Part shown: in pieces, positions 53,179 to 62,707 of the stretch | How the letters are laid out: each line of letters opens with the position of its first letter | Position numbering within the stretch: the first letter of the stretch is position 1 | Source of the DNA: an uncultured Lachnospiraceae bacterium | GTDB lineage: Bacteria; Bacillota; Clostridia; Lachnospirales; Lachnospiraceae | Assembly: GCA_910588955.1 (NCBI GenBank) | Contig: CAJURQ010000006.1 | Coordinates: 79,235-143,234 of the forward strand | Length of the DNA stretch: 64,000 nucleotides | Direction of reading: 5' to 3' | Position numbers and translations under genes: made by a program | Notes under the pieces: generated by a model | The model's database searches: none | Told to the model about the DNA's origin: nothing | What the model saw: the letters and a program-made list of their open reading frames with translations, nothing else

Positions 53179-53646
53179 GTGATACTTGAGGATCAGGAAA
53201 TCCGCAGGAATATTTGGCGCTTACCATGGGGCGGAGCCGGTGTCCTTGAATACAGCGTAGAGTCTGTTATTGATCAATTCTATTTCGCTCAAAAAGCACA
53301 TACACGCCGCGGTGATTTTGGAAGATATATGAGTCATACACTTTTTGCTTTCTCCCCTGAAGGAGAATATGCAGTAGACAAAAATGATATGGACGTTGAC
53401 GAGATTGCCCGCCAAATGGCAAGAGACATCTTTGAACAGGATCATTGCCAAGTCGTTTATGGCGTTCATAAGCCAGACAAAACAGAACCTCACCTACATA
53501 TCCATTTTGCCATCAATACCGTAAACTATCGTACAGGTGGTAAACGCCATGAGAATAAGACACAGACAGCCGAAAGAAACGAACATTTTAATAAAATAAT
53601 TTCTGATGCGATTTCCGAGAAAAATCTGGAAAACGAACGTTTTTAG
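53179..53646 (+). pseudogene. Relaxase/mobilisation nuclease, N- and C-terminally truncated
   Basis: 155 residues of a Mob relaxase. The three-His metal motif is KTEPHLHIHFAINTVNYRTG, preceded by YMSHTLFAFSPEGEY. The N-terminal catalytic Tyr region and the long C-terminus are absent and no ribosome site is seen. Remnant of a mobilisable element. Confidence 0.7.
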
Positions 53647-53676
53647 AACCAGAATAGAACCACAGGCGACAATAAG

Positions 53677-53712
53677 CGCCGGAAAACCCGCTGTTTATGC
53701 GGATTCCCGGCG
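53677..53712. terminator. Strong GC-rich hairpin after the relaxase remnant
   Basis: CGCCGG (53677-53682) pairs with CCGGCG (53707-53712); inside it CCGC (53688-53691) can pair with GCGG (53699-53702). No T-run follows, so it may be an mRNA end or an element-specific structure. Confidence 0.4.
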
Positions 53713-54174
53713 TTCCGTTGTCTACTTGAACTCGGCGTGTTCTTTGTTGCTCTTAACTGTATTTGTTTAAGTTTTATGCAAATACACACCCATTTTTACA
53801 TCAATTACATAATTTATACTGGCTTGCTGATTTTCTGTTGCCAAAATGTTGCCATAGCAATATTATATATAATACACAATCTTAAATCAACATATTCTTT
53901 CCTAAAAAACAAGAAAAACACAGGAATGTACAATCTCTATGCACACTGCACTGCGGTGTTTAATTATTTTAAGATTTATCTCAATTTTTTACTTCAGAAA
54001 TTTAAAAATCACACCAGCGAACATAGACATTATTATTTTACAAATAATTCATTATTTACTCATGCGTTTGTCCTGTCCTAAAAATCCTTTTTTATCTCTA
54101 ACATACAAAAAAGAACTCTTTTTAGCAATTCAAGTATTTCTAAAAAAAGTCCTTTTAACCAACTTAAAATCGTA
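53713..54174. other. AT-rich gap with no convincing gene
   Basis: About 460 bases of very AT-rich sequence. The open frames here lack ribosome sites and have Leu/Ile/Tyr/Asn-rich, non-protein-like translations. I see no RNA gene or repeat. Confidence 0.6.
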
Positions 54175-54351
54175 TTATTTTTTCAAATAATCTGCCACAG
54201 CCTCTTTAGATGTACCTACTTTATCAACTGCTTTTCTTAATTCGTCTTCACTACAATCAAAATGATTACACCAATATTCAACTTCATATGATTGACCTAA
54301 ATTTATTCTTGAAGCATCCTGCGGTCTCTTTTTTGTTTTATCATCTGGCAT
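54175..54351 (-). CDS. Small DUF3606-like protein
   Basis: 58 residues from ATG 54351 (AAAGGGGAAA site). MPDDKTKKRPQDASRINLGQ then CSEDELRKAVDKVGTSKEAV matches the DUF3606 pattern (N-terminal DDK..R.D, C-terminal helical pair). Function unknown; frequent in accessory regions. Confidence 0.75.
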   Translation of the reverse strand: MPDDKTKKRPQDASRINLGQSYEVEYWCNHFDCSEDELRKAVDKVGTSKEAVADYLKK

Positions 54352-54434
54352 ATAAAATTTCCCCTTTCTATACAATCTATTTTTATTTGCATTATATATT
54401 ATACATAATAAAGTACAATTTTGCAAATAAATTT

Positions 54435-55447
54435 TTAACGAATCTCATCTCTCAAACCTTGAATATTTAAAGTGCTTCTATAGCATATTCCATCATATCC
54501 TAAAGACTTAATAAAATCAGAAATATATTGCGCTGGTAAATAATCCAATTCACTATCCTGTCGCCTTAACGGTTTCGCAATTTCTTCACTTATTTTCTTC
54601 AATATATTCATATTAATCGCAAACCACTCACATCCAAATGTTCCTGCCGAAAAAGGACTTATTTTATGAAGCTTTGACAAATCAACTAATTTCAATTCTT
54701 TATTTGGAACAAATTCACCTACTGAAACATAGTCTAAATCTCTTGCTCGAATTTCATGAAAGGTTGTCATTACATCACTTGCTAAATATAAACAACTAAT
54801 ACCTTGAGAATTAGCCCGTCCAGCCGTTGCAAGACTAAACGGCGGAGGTCCCATTTCATTTTTAAATAAACTTTTTCTCCACTTATTCTAGCACGATAAT
54901 ATGTTACACTCTTCTTAGAAATCAATAGTTGCAGACTTGGACTATCAAACAACTTCTGTAATAATCCCAAATTAATATGATTTGAATGAAATCGATTTAT
55001 ATTTTTTATTGAACTCATAAATCGTTTCCACGAGGACTCTTTCATGATACAATTTCGCCTCAAAAAATTTGAATCGCATAGTCTTTCTAATCCAACTTTC
55101 TCTTTAAATACTAAAGAATTTTCCGCATATATACTTTTACAAACTTCTATTACCACTTGCTTTATCTTATGTACAGAAAGATTAAATATTGACCAGTCTG
55201 AAAATAAGATATCTTCAATGTAAGCTAAACACATCGGCGGAAAATCAGATGGCAATTCTGACTCTGGAGTATATACATCTAAAACTTCTGATAATAAAAC
55301 AGCCAAATCAGCATTACTGTTTTCATCTAATGTATCATAAATCAATACATCCTTTTGCCCTGTAACATCGCAATTTCCTACTTTTCCACCAGATGCAAAA
55401 ATAGAGCGTATTTCAACATCTTCAAAGCAATCTATTCCAATTTGCAC
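54435..55447 (-). pseudogene. RES-domain toxin with HEPN/RES N-terminal domain, frameshifted
   Basis: GTG 55447 shares a base with the stop of the upstream sce7725-like gene. Residues 1-150 resemble the HEPN/RES N-terminal domain. Then the RES domain begins (VTYYRARISGEKVY). At the A5 run near 54866 the frame shifts; the other frame continues NEMGPPPFSLATAGRANSQG, LYLASDVMTTFHEIRA, and a C-terminal YISDFIKSLGYDGICYRS. RES enzymes degrade NAD+. One-base indel; otherwise complete. Could be expressed by slippage. Confidence 0.7.
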
Positions 55448-56028
55448 TATATTTCACCTTCTAAAAATTTATTCATCAATTCAAGATGATGCATTATTGA
55501 ATACTTTTTTACAGTTCCCAGTCCTGGATAACGCCCCATCTTGTTACACTCTAAAAACATATCTAATCCGACCGTATGTGGCGGGTTATTAACTTCTACC
55601 CATTCTGCTAATTTTCCAACTGCCTCTCCAAATTTTCCAGCCGGATCATTTATATCGTCATTTGAATCTGAAACAAAATGGCGAACTCTTAAAGTCTTAT
55701 CCCTATCAAAATATATAATGTGAATAGCTACTGCAAGTGGTGCAAATCCTGTTTCACTAAAATCAGAACCTACGATTGAATAATCCGAAAACCCTCGAAA
55801 ACCTTCTGTATCGTAATACAAATGATCTTTTGAATAAAATTCATCTTCATTTTTACCATAATCTGAATTTCTCGGTGCTTTAGGGAATCTATCCATAAAT
55901 AAAACTTTTGATCTAGGGGCTTTTCGACTAAAAGTTCTATCATCAGGCAACAGTGTATACACAGGTTCCAACTCGGTATATACTTTAAGATAATCTTCCA
56001 TACAATCTCGCTTTGGATTAACAATCAT
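55447..56028 (-). pseudogene. sce7725-family protein, N-terminally truncated
   Basis: 193 residues that match the C-terminal two thirds of sce7725 proteins as I remember them: VLFMDRFPKAPRNSDY, FRGFSDYSIVGSDFSETG, VRHFVSDSNDDINDPAGKFG, YPGLGTVKKYSIMHHLELMN. About 110 N-terminal residues are missing; homology is cut at 56028, next to an oppositely oriented response-regulator tail. Function of the family unknown. Confidence 0.65.
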
Positions 56029-56029
56029 T

Positions 56030-56119
56030 AAGCTGCGTAAGAAATTGCGCTTTGAACCGGATCTTCCAAACTATATTGAGAGTGTCGCCGGAATCGGCTA
56101 TAAATTTGAACGCTTGTAA
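56030..56119 (+). pseudogene. C-terminal tail of an OmpR-type response regulator
   Basis: 29 codons, KLRKKLRFEPDLPNYIESVA then GIGYKFERL-stop, the recognition-helix end and wing of a winged-helix regulator. Everything upstream is replaced by the island. Followed by its own terminator, so it marks the right island boundary. Confidence 0.75.
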
Positions 56120-56122
56120 ACT

Positions 56123-56156
56123 AAAGTCACGAGATTTTTTGTGGCTTTAATTTTTT
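56123..56156 (+). terminator. Rho-independent terminator of the lost response-regulator gene
   Basis: AAAGTCAC (56123-56130) pairs with GTGGCTTT (56141-56148), one G-T wobble, then AATTTTTT. Confidence 0.75.
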
Positions 56157-56188
56157 AACGTCCACTTCCAAACACTTCATATTGAAGG

Positions 56189-56217
56189 TTGTATTGTTCG
56201 AGCTAAAGAACTATAAT
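56189..56217 (+). promoter_or_regulatory. Putative sigma-A promoter of the Bce-type regulatory operon
   Basis: TTGTAT (56189-56194), 17-base spacer, TATAAT (56212-56217), 21 bases before the ATG of the small HTH gene. Confidence 0.6.
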
Positions 56218-56237
56218 GGATTCTATGGAGGTGCGAT

Positions 56238-56432
56238 ATGGAATATATAACATTAAAAGAGGCCGCCGAAAAATGGGGTGTGACGCCTCGTAGAGTAAAT
56301 TATTATTGTGCTAGTGAACGTATTTCTGGAGCAGTAAAGATGGCCGGTATTTGGCTAATCCCTAAAACTGCGGAGAAGCCGATTGATGGCCGGACAAAAC
56401 AAGGAAGGTGCAGAAAGCATGAAACGATATAA
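56238..56432 (+). CDS. Small excisionase/MerR-like HTH protein
   Basis: 64 residues. YITLKEAAEKWGVTPRRVNY, YCASERISGAVKMAGIWLIP is a winged-HTH fold of the excisionase/MerR type. GGAGG before ATG. It overlaps the response-regulator start by 14 bases, so it is the first gene of the Bce-type operon, an unusual addition. Possibly an extra regulator of the operon. Confidence 0.75.
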   Translation: MEYITLKEAAEKWGVTPRRVNYYCASERISGAVKMAGIWLIPKTAEKPIDGRTKQGRCRKHETI

Positions 56433-57090
56433 AATTATGGTAATTGAAGATGATTCTGTGATACAAGGAGAATTGCAAACATTATTGAATGGAAATGGAT
56501 ATACAACTATTGGAGTAAAGAGTTTTTCTGCTGTGACAGAACAGATTAAGGATGAAAAGCCACATCTGATTTTGTTGGACATTAAGTTGCCCGGAGAGAA
56601 TGGTTTTGCTTTATGCTCTAAAATCCGTACCTTCTCCGAGGTGCCAATCATTTTTGTAACGAGCTGTAATACAGATATGGATGAATTAAACAGCATTATG
56701 CTGGGCGGAGACGCTTTTATCACGAAACCCTATAACTCAGCGATCCTGCTTGCGAAAATTGCTTCTCTGCTGAAAAAAGCCTATCCCGCACAGCAACGGG
56801 AACAGATCGTCTATGGAGATGCGGTGCTGCATCTGGAATCCAGCAGTCTGGACTATAATGGACAGAGCGTAGAACTTACCAAGAACGAATTGAAAATTCT
56901 CTATTACCTTTTCAAGAACGGAGGGAAAATCTGTTCTCGTGGAGATATGATTGAGTATTTGTGGGACAATCAGTTATATGTGGATGATAATGCTTTGAGC
57001 GTCAATATCAACCGCATACGGGAAAAACTGGCGAGCATTGGTCTGACGGATTTTATCAAGACAAAGCACCGACAGGGGTACACGATATGA
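56419..57090 (+). CDS. BceR-type response regulator
   Basis: 223 residues from ATG 56419 (GGAAGG site). Receiver with EDD at 10-12, D54 (LILLDIKLPGENGF), TKPYN Lys; winged helix 130-223 (LTKNELKILYYLFKNGGKIC, SVNINRIREKLASIG). Overlaps the kinase start (ATGA). Presumed to bind the inverted repeat upstream of the ATPase gene. Confidence 0.93.
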   Translation: MKRYKIMVIEDDSVIQGELQTLLNGNGYTTIGVKSFSAVTEQIKDEKPHLILLDIKLPGENGFALCSKIRTFSEVPIIFVTSCNTDMDELNSIMLGGDAFITKPYNSAILLAKIASLLKKAYPAQQREQIVYGDAVLHLESSSLDYNGQSVELTKNELKILYYLFKNGGKICSRGDMIEYLWDNQLYVDDNALSVNINRIREKLASIGLTDFIKTKHRQGYTI

Positions 57091-58100
57091 ACAGCAAACG
57101 ATATTGGAAAAACAGGCTTCCATTTCTGCTGACGAACCTTGTTTGTATGGCTACGCTCACTGTATTTCTGTTGGTGTGCGGCAATTCGGTTTCCGCAGTA
57201 GTATTGATCCTAATCGTATGGGCATTGGTTTTGCTGACGGGACTTGTCCTCACTTACTGGAAACGGAAGCGGCAGATGAAAAAACTTCTGGATATGGCGA
57301 AGCAGCTTTCAGAACGATACCTCATTCCCGAAGTGATGGAGCTGCCGGAACAGGCCGAGGATCAGGTTTACTATCAGCTTTTGAAAATGGCTGGAAAATC
57401 CATGTTAGAGCAGATTGGCGCGGTCGAGCGGGAACGCTTGGAGTACAAGGAATACATTGAGCAATGGATTCATGAAATTAAAACGCCCATTACTGCCATG
57501 AAACTTCTATGTGAAAACCACCGGACGGACTGGACAAAGGAACTTCTGCTAGAACTGGAAAAGACCAACCGCTTTACCGAACAGGCTCTTTATTACGCCC
57601 GCAGTGAGCATACAGAGAAAGATTATTCTGTCCGGGAAATGGCACTGTCCCAATTGGTGCATCAGGCGATTGCAGATAATAAATATCTGCTGCTCCAAAG
57701 TGGTATGCGTCTGGAAGTGGAGGAAATGCATGATACGGTTTATTCAGATGAAAAGTGGGTGCGCTTTATTCTGAACCAACTGATTGCCAATGCGGTCAAG
57801 TATCGTACTGAACAGCCGGTTCTTCGCATTTCTACCCTTAAACGGCAAGATCAGGTTGTCCTTGTAGTGGAGGATAACGGAATCGGGATTGCTGTGTCCG
57901 ATCTGCCCCGTATTTTTGAAAAGGGATTTACCGGTCAGAATGGTCGTCTGATTCAGCAATCCACAGGAATTGGTCTGTATCTGTGCAAACGGCTCTGTGA
58001 AAAGCTGGGCATTGGCATTACGGCGGAGTCGTCGGAACATGGCACAGCCATTTCCCTTTCTTTTCACATCAACTGTCTGATTCATGAAGTGCAGAGCTGA
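57087..58100 (+). CDS. BceS-type intramembrane-sensing histidine kinase
   Basis: 337 residues. Two helices (about 12-31 and 36-55) joined by only a few residues, the mark of intramembrane sensors. H129 in EQWIHEIKTPITAMKL; N-box FILNQLIANAVKYR; G-boxes VEDNGIGIAVSDLPRIFEKG and GIGLYLCKRLCEKLG. Such kinases read transporter activity rather than the drug itself. Confidence 0.94.
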   Translation: MNSKRYWKNRLPFLLTNLVCMATLTVFLLVCGNSVSAVVLILIVWALVLLTGLVLTYWKRKRQMKKLLDMAKQLSERYLIPEVMELPEQAEDQVYYQLLKMAGKSMLEQIGAVERERLEYKEYIEQWIHEIKTPITAMKLLCENHRTDWTKELLLELEKTNRFTEQALYYARSEHTEKDYSVREMALSQLVHQAIADNKYLLLQSGMRLEVEEMHDTVYSDEKWVRFILNQLIANAVKYRTEQPVLRISTLKRQDQVVLVVEDNGIGIAVSDLPRIFEKGFTGQNGRLIQQSTGIGLYLCKRLCEKLGIGITAESSEHGTAISLSFHINCLIHEVQS

Positions 58101-58114
58101 GAACCGTTCTGCAC

Positions 58115-58145
58115 TTCTTACATTTTTGTTAGAACTTTGTAAGAA
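58115..58145. promoter_or_regulatory. Inverted-repeat operator, probable BceR-type binding site
   Basis: TTCTTACA (58115-58122) and TGTAAGAA (58138-58145), perfect 8-bp arms with 15 bases between. It lies just upstream of a promoter candidate (TTGATA 58149-58154, 16 bases, TATTCT 58171-58176) for the ATPase gene. Confidence 0.7.
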
Positions 58146-58201
58146 AACTTGATACAAACGAGGTCGCTCTTATTCTACAATAGAGATCAGAGGTGATAAC
58201 A

Positions 58202-58954
58202 ATGAAAGAAATTTTGAAACTGGATCATATCCAAAAATATTACGGAAATGGCGGGAATGTTACAAAAGCAATTCAGGACATCAGCTTTTCCGTTCAGGAG
58301 GGGGAATTTGTAGGAATCATGGGAGCATCCGGCTCCGGCAAGACTACCCTGCTCAACTGTATTTCCACCATTGACACCGTCAGTGCGGGACATATCTATC
58401 TGGATGGGACCGATGTAACGGAAATCAACGAAAAGCAGATTGCCCGGTTTCGCCGGGAAAATCTTGGATTTGTGTTCCAGGATTTTAACCTGCTGGACAC
58501 GCTGACCATTTCGGAAAACATAGCCCTGGCGCTGACCATCAACAGGGTTCCCGCAGGCGAGATTGATGGGCGGGTGCGGAAAATGGCCGGAAAGCTGAAT
58601 ATCACGGATATTCTGGACAAATACCCCTATCAGGTGTCCGGTGGTCAGAAGCAGCGGTGCGCCTGTGCCAGAGCCATTATCAATCAGCCTAAGCTGATTT
58701 TGGCGGACGAACCTACCGGTGCGTTAGACAGTCACTCGTCCCAGATGCTGCTCTCTACGATCCAGAGTATCAACGAAGATCTCGGAGCCACGATCCTGAT
58801 GGTGACACACGATGCTTTTTCGGCAAGCTATGCCAATCGCATTCTCTTTTTGAGGGATGGCGCGATCTTCACGGAAATCCGTAAGGGTGGTGATTCCCAC
58901 AGGACTTTCTTTGAAAAAATCCTGGATGTCCTCACCATGATGGGAGGGGCATGA
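58202..58954 (+). CDS. BceA-type ABC ATP-binding protein
   Basis: 250 residues from ATG 58202 (GAGGTG eight bases upstream). Walker A GASGSGKTTL, Q-loop GFVFQDFNLLDTL, signature VSGGQKQRCACARAII, Walker [16 protein letters not shown], switch MVTHDAF. Energises FtsX-type permeases encoded downstream. Confidence 0.95.
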   Translation: MKEILKLDHIQKYYGNGGNVTKAIQDISFSVQEGEFVGIMGASGSGKTTLLNCISTIDTVSAGHIYLDGTDVTEINEKQIARFRRENLGFVFQDFNLLDTLTISENIALALTINRVPAGEIDGRVRKMAGKLNITDILDKYPYQVSGGQKQRCACARAIINQPKLILADEPTGALDSHSSQMLLSTIQSINEDLGATILMVTHDAFSASYANRILFLRDGAIFTEIRKGGDSHRTFFEKILDVLTMMGGA

Positions 58955-61168
58955 ATGATGTACGCTAAACTGACACTTCGCAATGTCCGCCGAACAGCCA
59001 GAGATTACTTGATCTATGTGGTTACACTGGTTTTGTCGGTTGGAATGTTTTATGGATTCTTTTCTCTGGTAAGTCCCTATTACAATGCGACACTTCCCGT
59101 ACCCATCCATTTAGATGCACTGAAGAAAATGATGCGGATCGCAGTACCATTGGTGGGACTTTTTGTAGTATTTTTGATGTCCTATGTTAATTCCTATATG
59201 CTTCGGCGTAAACAGAAGGAATTTGCGATTGAGACGATTATTGGGATGGAGCAGAAAACCGTTGCCTTCTTATTCTTTTTGGAAACTTCTGTTATGGGAG
59301 CTGCTGCGATTTTATTAGGTGTACTGTTGGGAATGCTGCTTTCTCAGATTATCAGTGTGATTGTTATTCAGTCTTTCGGTGAGAATTACCATTTGCATTT
59401 GTCTCTGTTTCCGGACACTTTTCTTGGAACTGTTATCTTTTTTGGTGCGATTGTACTTTTGCTGGGAATTAAGAACCTGTTTGCTGTACGAAAACTGAAA
59501 ATCATTCAGATGTTGCAAAATAGTCAGAAGGGTGTAGAAAATATTCCTTTAACGAGGCAGGTTGGGAAGTGGGTGGTGGTCTGTACCGCAGTTTCAACTG
59601 TGATCCTTGGGATGATGGCTGTTCTAAGCTGTTTGGTTTTACATTATCCGGCAGTTCTTTTCAGGGTATTGTTTCTGACTTTCCTAGCTGCTGGCTTTTT
59701 GGTATCAGCTGTGTTTTTCTTTCTTGCCGGCAGGAAGAAAAGAGATGGAAGTGGTCCGCTAATGGCACTCACAATTTTTGGAGCTGCTGAAGGGATTGCT
59801 CTTTTGGTTCTTTCCTCGCTTTTTGATTCGTTGGTACGCCAAGGAATAGCGATACAGGCGTATTTGACGATGCCACCAGTCTTTGCACTATTGCTTCTTG
59901 TATTTTCCTTGATTGCTTTTTTTAGCAATCTTACTTGGTGGCTATCAAAAATGATTCGCAAGCCTTCTGCCAGATACTATCGGAATCTGTTCTGGCTTGG
60001 GCAAATCAAGAGCAGAATGGGAACCAGTTCCAAGACGATGGGGGTCATCTCCTGCGTCCTGACAGCAGCTCTGGTCCTCTTTTCCTATCTTCCCATTCTG
60101 GCGCTTCGGATTCAATCGTACCAGCTCGCTCTTTCCGTATACGATGTGCAGGTAGGGACGATGTATCGGGCAGAAGAATCTTTGTTACCAACAGGGACTC
60201 TGGACTATGATGCGATTACCGACTATCTGGAACAAGGGGGATACTCTGTAACTGGAAAGGCGCAGGGAGAGCTTTACTTCCTTGAGAATGAGGATATTGG
60301 CAGCGGGCAAAAGAAAATTCCGTTTCTTGCAGTTTCGTTATCTGACTACAACGAATTGAGGGCGTTGTCCGGCCTGGAACCGGCTGCGTTGCCCAATGAT
60401 ACATTTGGGGTTTCTTGGAACCGGGAAGCAGTAGAAACGGAGATGCAGGAAATTGACCGAAATATCCGTCAGATCCAAGTGAATGACATTGTTCTTAATA
60501 AGGCCCAAGACGCCGACTTTCAGGATTCGATAGGAATTAACCTATTCACCAGCAGGACAAAAGCGGTTTATGTTTTGCCGGACGCAGCTATCTCAGACCT
60601 TCGGATTGCGACCACATTTTATTCTGCAAATACCGATAAGCCTTTAACTTATGAATTTGCAAAACAATTTGAAGAAAATATGGGCACATATCAGAGAGAA
60701 CTTGGAAATTTCCCGCCGGAGTCTGCATTTATTCGTTTGAATACCTTACAGTCCAATGAGGGTATTTCAAATATGCTGTTATTGTCACTGATTGGCACCT
60801 ATGCGGCGCTTGTGTTGTTAGTAAGCAGTTTTACTATGTTATCGGTTCAACAGCTTACAGACACTATTGAACAAAAACATCGTTTTGACATCATTCGTAA
60901 ATTAGGAGTGGAGCGTAAAGAATGCCAGAAAACTGCTCGTCGGCAAATGTATTTCTGGTTTGGACTTCCGGTTCTGACGGCGATAGTTGGAAGTATTGGA
61001 GTTTTTTCCTATTTACTTTGGAGCAACTACAATGAGATTATCGCCTATGTTTTGCCTTCGCAAATTGGAATAATCCTGACCCTATCCTATATCTCTTTTA
61101 TAATCGTCTTTGGATGTTATTTTGTGTCAGCCTATTACTTGTTTCAAAGAAACATAGAAAAACACTAA
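58955..61168 (+). CDS. BceB-like FtsX-type permease, first of two
   Basis: 737 residues, ten helices. N-terminal MMYAKLTLRNVRRTARDYLI typical of this group; FtsX block YMLRRKQKEFAIETIIGMEQ; large external domain (about 395-595; SVYDVQVGTMYRAEESLLPT), C-terminal helices. Starts immediately after the ATPase stop. Expected to free membrane targets from peptide antibiotics. Confidence 0.92.
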   Translation: MMYAKLTLRNVRRTARDYLIYVVTLVLSVGMFYGFFSLVSPYYNATLPVPIHLDALKKMMRIAVPLVGLFVVFLMSYVNSYMLRRKQKEFAIETIIGMEQKTVAFLFFLETSVMGAAAILLGVLLGMLLSQIISVIVIQSFGENYHLHLSLFPDTFLGTVIFFGAIVLLLGIKNLFAVRKLKIIQMLQNSQKGVENIPLTRQVGKWVVVCTAVSTVILGMMAVLSCLVLHYPAVLFRVLFLTFLAAGFLVSAVFFFLAGRKKRDGSGPLMALTIFGAAEGIALLVLSSLFDSLVRQGIAIQAYLTMPPVFALLLLVFSLIAFFSNLTWWLSKMIRKPSARYYRNLFWLGQIKSRMGTSSKTMGVISCVLTAALVLFSYLPILALRIQSYQLALSVYDVQVGTMYRAEESLLPTGTLDYDAITDYLEQGGYSVTGKAQGELYFLENEDIGSGQKKIPFLAVSLSDYNELRALSGLEPAALPNDTFGVSWNREAVETEMQEIDRNIRQIQVNDIVLNKAQDADFQDSIGINLFTSRTKAVYVLPDAAISDLRIATTFYSANTDKPLTYEFAKQFEENMGTYQRELGNFPPESAFIRLNTLQSNEGISNMLLLSLIGTYAALVLLVSSFTMLSVQQLTDTIEQKHRFDIIRKLGVERKECQKTARRQMYFWFGLPVLTAIVGSIGVFSYLLWSNYNEIIAYVLPSQIGIILTLSYISFIIVFGCYFVSAYYLFQRNIEKH

Positions 61169-61184
61169 AGGAAGGGAGGTCGTA

Positions 61185-62231
61185 ATGATGTACTGGAAGT
61201 TAGCAATTCAAAATATCCGCAGAAGCCTGCGGGATTATATCATTTATTTTGTGACGCTTACCTTGACTACGGCATTGATGTACTCATTTTTGGCATTGGG
61301 CTTTTCATCAGATGTTATTGCTATGGCAGAAAATATGTCGATGCTGACTACTGGAATTTTGCTTATGTCAGCTCTGGTTGCTTTTATGTCCTCGTTTGTG
61401 ATCGGTTATGCGATTCGCTTTATGCTGGGACGACAGAAAAAGGAATTTGCAACCTACGAACTGATTGGCATGGAAGCAAAGACAGTACGGAATTTGTTCC
61501 TTGCTGAAAACAGTATCATCGGTACAGAGCCCTTTCTGCTTGGTTCTTTGATTGGCACAGGGCTTTCCGATTTGCTAAATCAAGTAGTAAAAAATATCTT
61601 TGAGGTGCCGCATACCTATCAGGTTTCTTTTTCTCTCCATGCATGGGCAGTAACATTTTTGTTTTTTGCCTTGATGTATAGTTTTGGGATGTTTCGGGCG
61701 GCAAAGATTATCCGGCATCAGAAAGTGATCGATCTGCTGTATGATAACCGCAAGAATGAAGAATACCGTTTCAAATCATGCAGTCGTAGTCTTCTGGTAG
61801 TATTGCTTTCAATCGCTGCAATGGTTACAGGCGTGATTTTGTTTGGGCGGATGCTTCAGACACAAACCAATGAAGCATTTTTGTACCTTGGCGGAGCTTG
61901 CTTGCTCATTCTGGTGGGTGTTTACGAGCTGCATCGTCAGATTCCGCTTTTGCTGCACCGATTTGCAAAACAAAATTTGCGCCATAAGTACAAAGAAGAA
62001 AATCTGTTCTTCCTGGGGCAGATTGGGCGGCGCATCCATTCTGCTGGCCGGACAATGGCTGTGGTGGCGATCCTTTTGACCATATCTCTGGCAACCATGT
62101 TTGTGGGGCTTACAATGGGGCAGGCTACAAAGCCAATATTAGCCACTACTGTTACAACTTTACTTTATCACAACAACCACTACAGTTCCTACACTGAAAC
62201 TCTAATTGCACTTCTCGTTTCCACAAAGTAA
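61185..62231 (+). pseudogene. Second BceB-like permease, frameshifted and truncated
   Basis: Starts at ATG 61185 (GGGAGG site) and is a normal FtsX permease (MLGRQKKEFATYELIGMEAK) up to FVGLTMG near residue 311. There one G is missing from a G-run (62117-62120); in the next frame GAGYKAN continues, and at about 62138 homology stops at a junction. The last 35 codons of the ORF are junk antisense to the next gene. The external domain and C-terminal helices are lost. Confidence 0.8.
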
Positions 62232-62346
62232 AGTCTGCATTATCATATATTACGTTGTGAACAGGCAGTCCTTGTCCACCCGTGCTGTGAAATTTTGTCT
62301 TTATCTGCTCTGTATCTTCTATAAGCTTTACTAAATCTTCCTTCAT
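62152..62346 (-). pseudogene. N-terminal fragment of an unknown gene
   Basis: 64 codons, MKEDLVKLIEDTEQIKTKFH then GLPVHNVIYDNADFTLWKRE. The start is conserved-looking, the end (CRNCSGCCDKVKL) is not. Cut by the junction with the permease remnant. It lies 12 bases after the RelE-type toxin. Family not recognised. Confidence 0.45.
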
Positions 62347-62358
62347 CTACATAATCCC

Positions 62359-62706
62359 CTAATCACCCCAGTAATCTTCTCCTTCTTCAGATATACTGCT
62401 AATTCCGAATAGCAACTGTAAAAAATCCTGTTTTTCATTTAGAATACGGATAACCCTTACGGTATCACCCTCAACCCTGTAAAAAATATAATTAGGCTTT
62501 ACAACCAAATAATGATAATCTGTTGGATATTCTATCAGATCCTCTAAGCAAGGACCTTCTCCCGGAAACAATTCTAACTGTTTGACAGTTGATGTAATCT
62601 CCTTGGTACAGGATTTTGCCTTGCTTTCGCCAAACTGCTTGGCAACATAAGCCTTTATCCCCTGTAGATCATCCAACGCTTTTGGTGTATAAATCAATTT
62701 CGGCAT
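62359..62706 (-). CDS. RelE/ParE-family toxin
   Basis: 115 residues. LIYTPKALDDLQGIKAYVAK, TDYHYLVVKPNYIFYRVEGD, TVRVIRILNEKQDFLQLLF is the RelE/ParE fold. Antitoxin gene ends one base upstream. Slightly longer than the usual 90-105, with an acidic C-terminal tail. Confidence 0.9.
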   Translation of the reverse strand: MPKLIYTPKALDDLQGIKAYVAKQFGESKAKSCTKEITSTVKQLELFPGEGPCLEDLIEYPTDYHYLVVKPNYIFYRVEGDTVRVIRILNEKQDFLQLLFGISSISEEGEDYWGD

Positions 62707-62707
62707 T

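Noticed and set aside
53737..54081. 114-codon AT-rich ORF after the relaxase remnant
   Set aside because: Leu/Ile/Tyr/Asn-rich translation without ribosome site or family; typical of AT-rich noncoding DNA.
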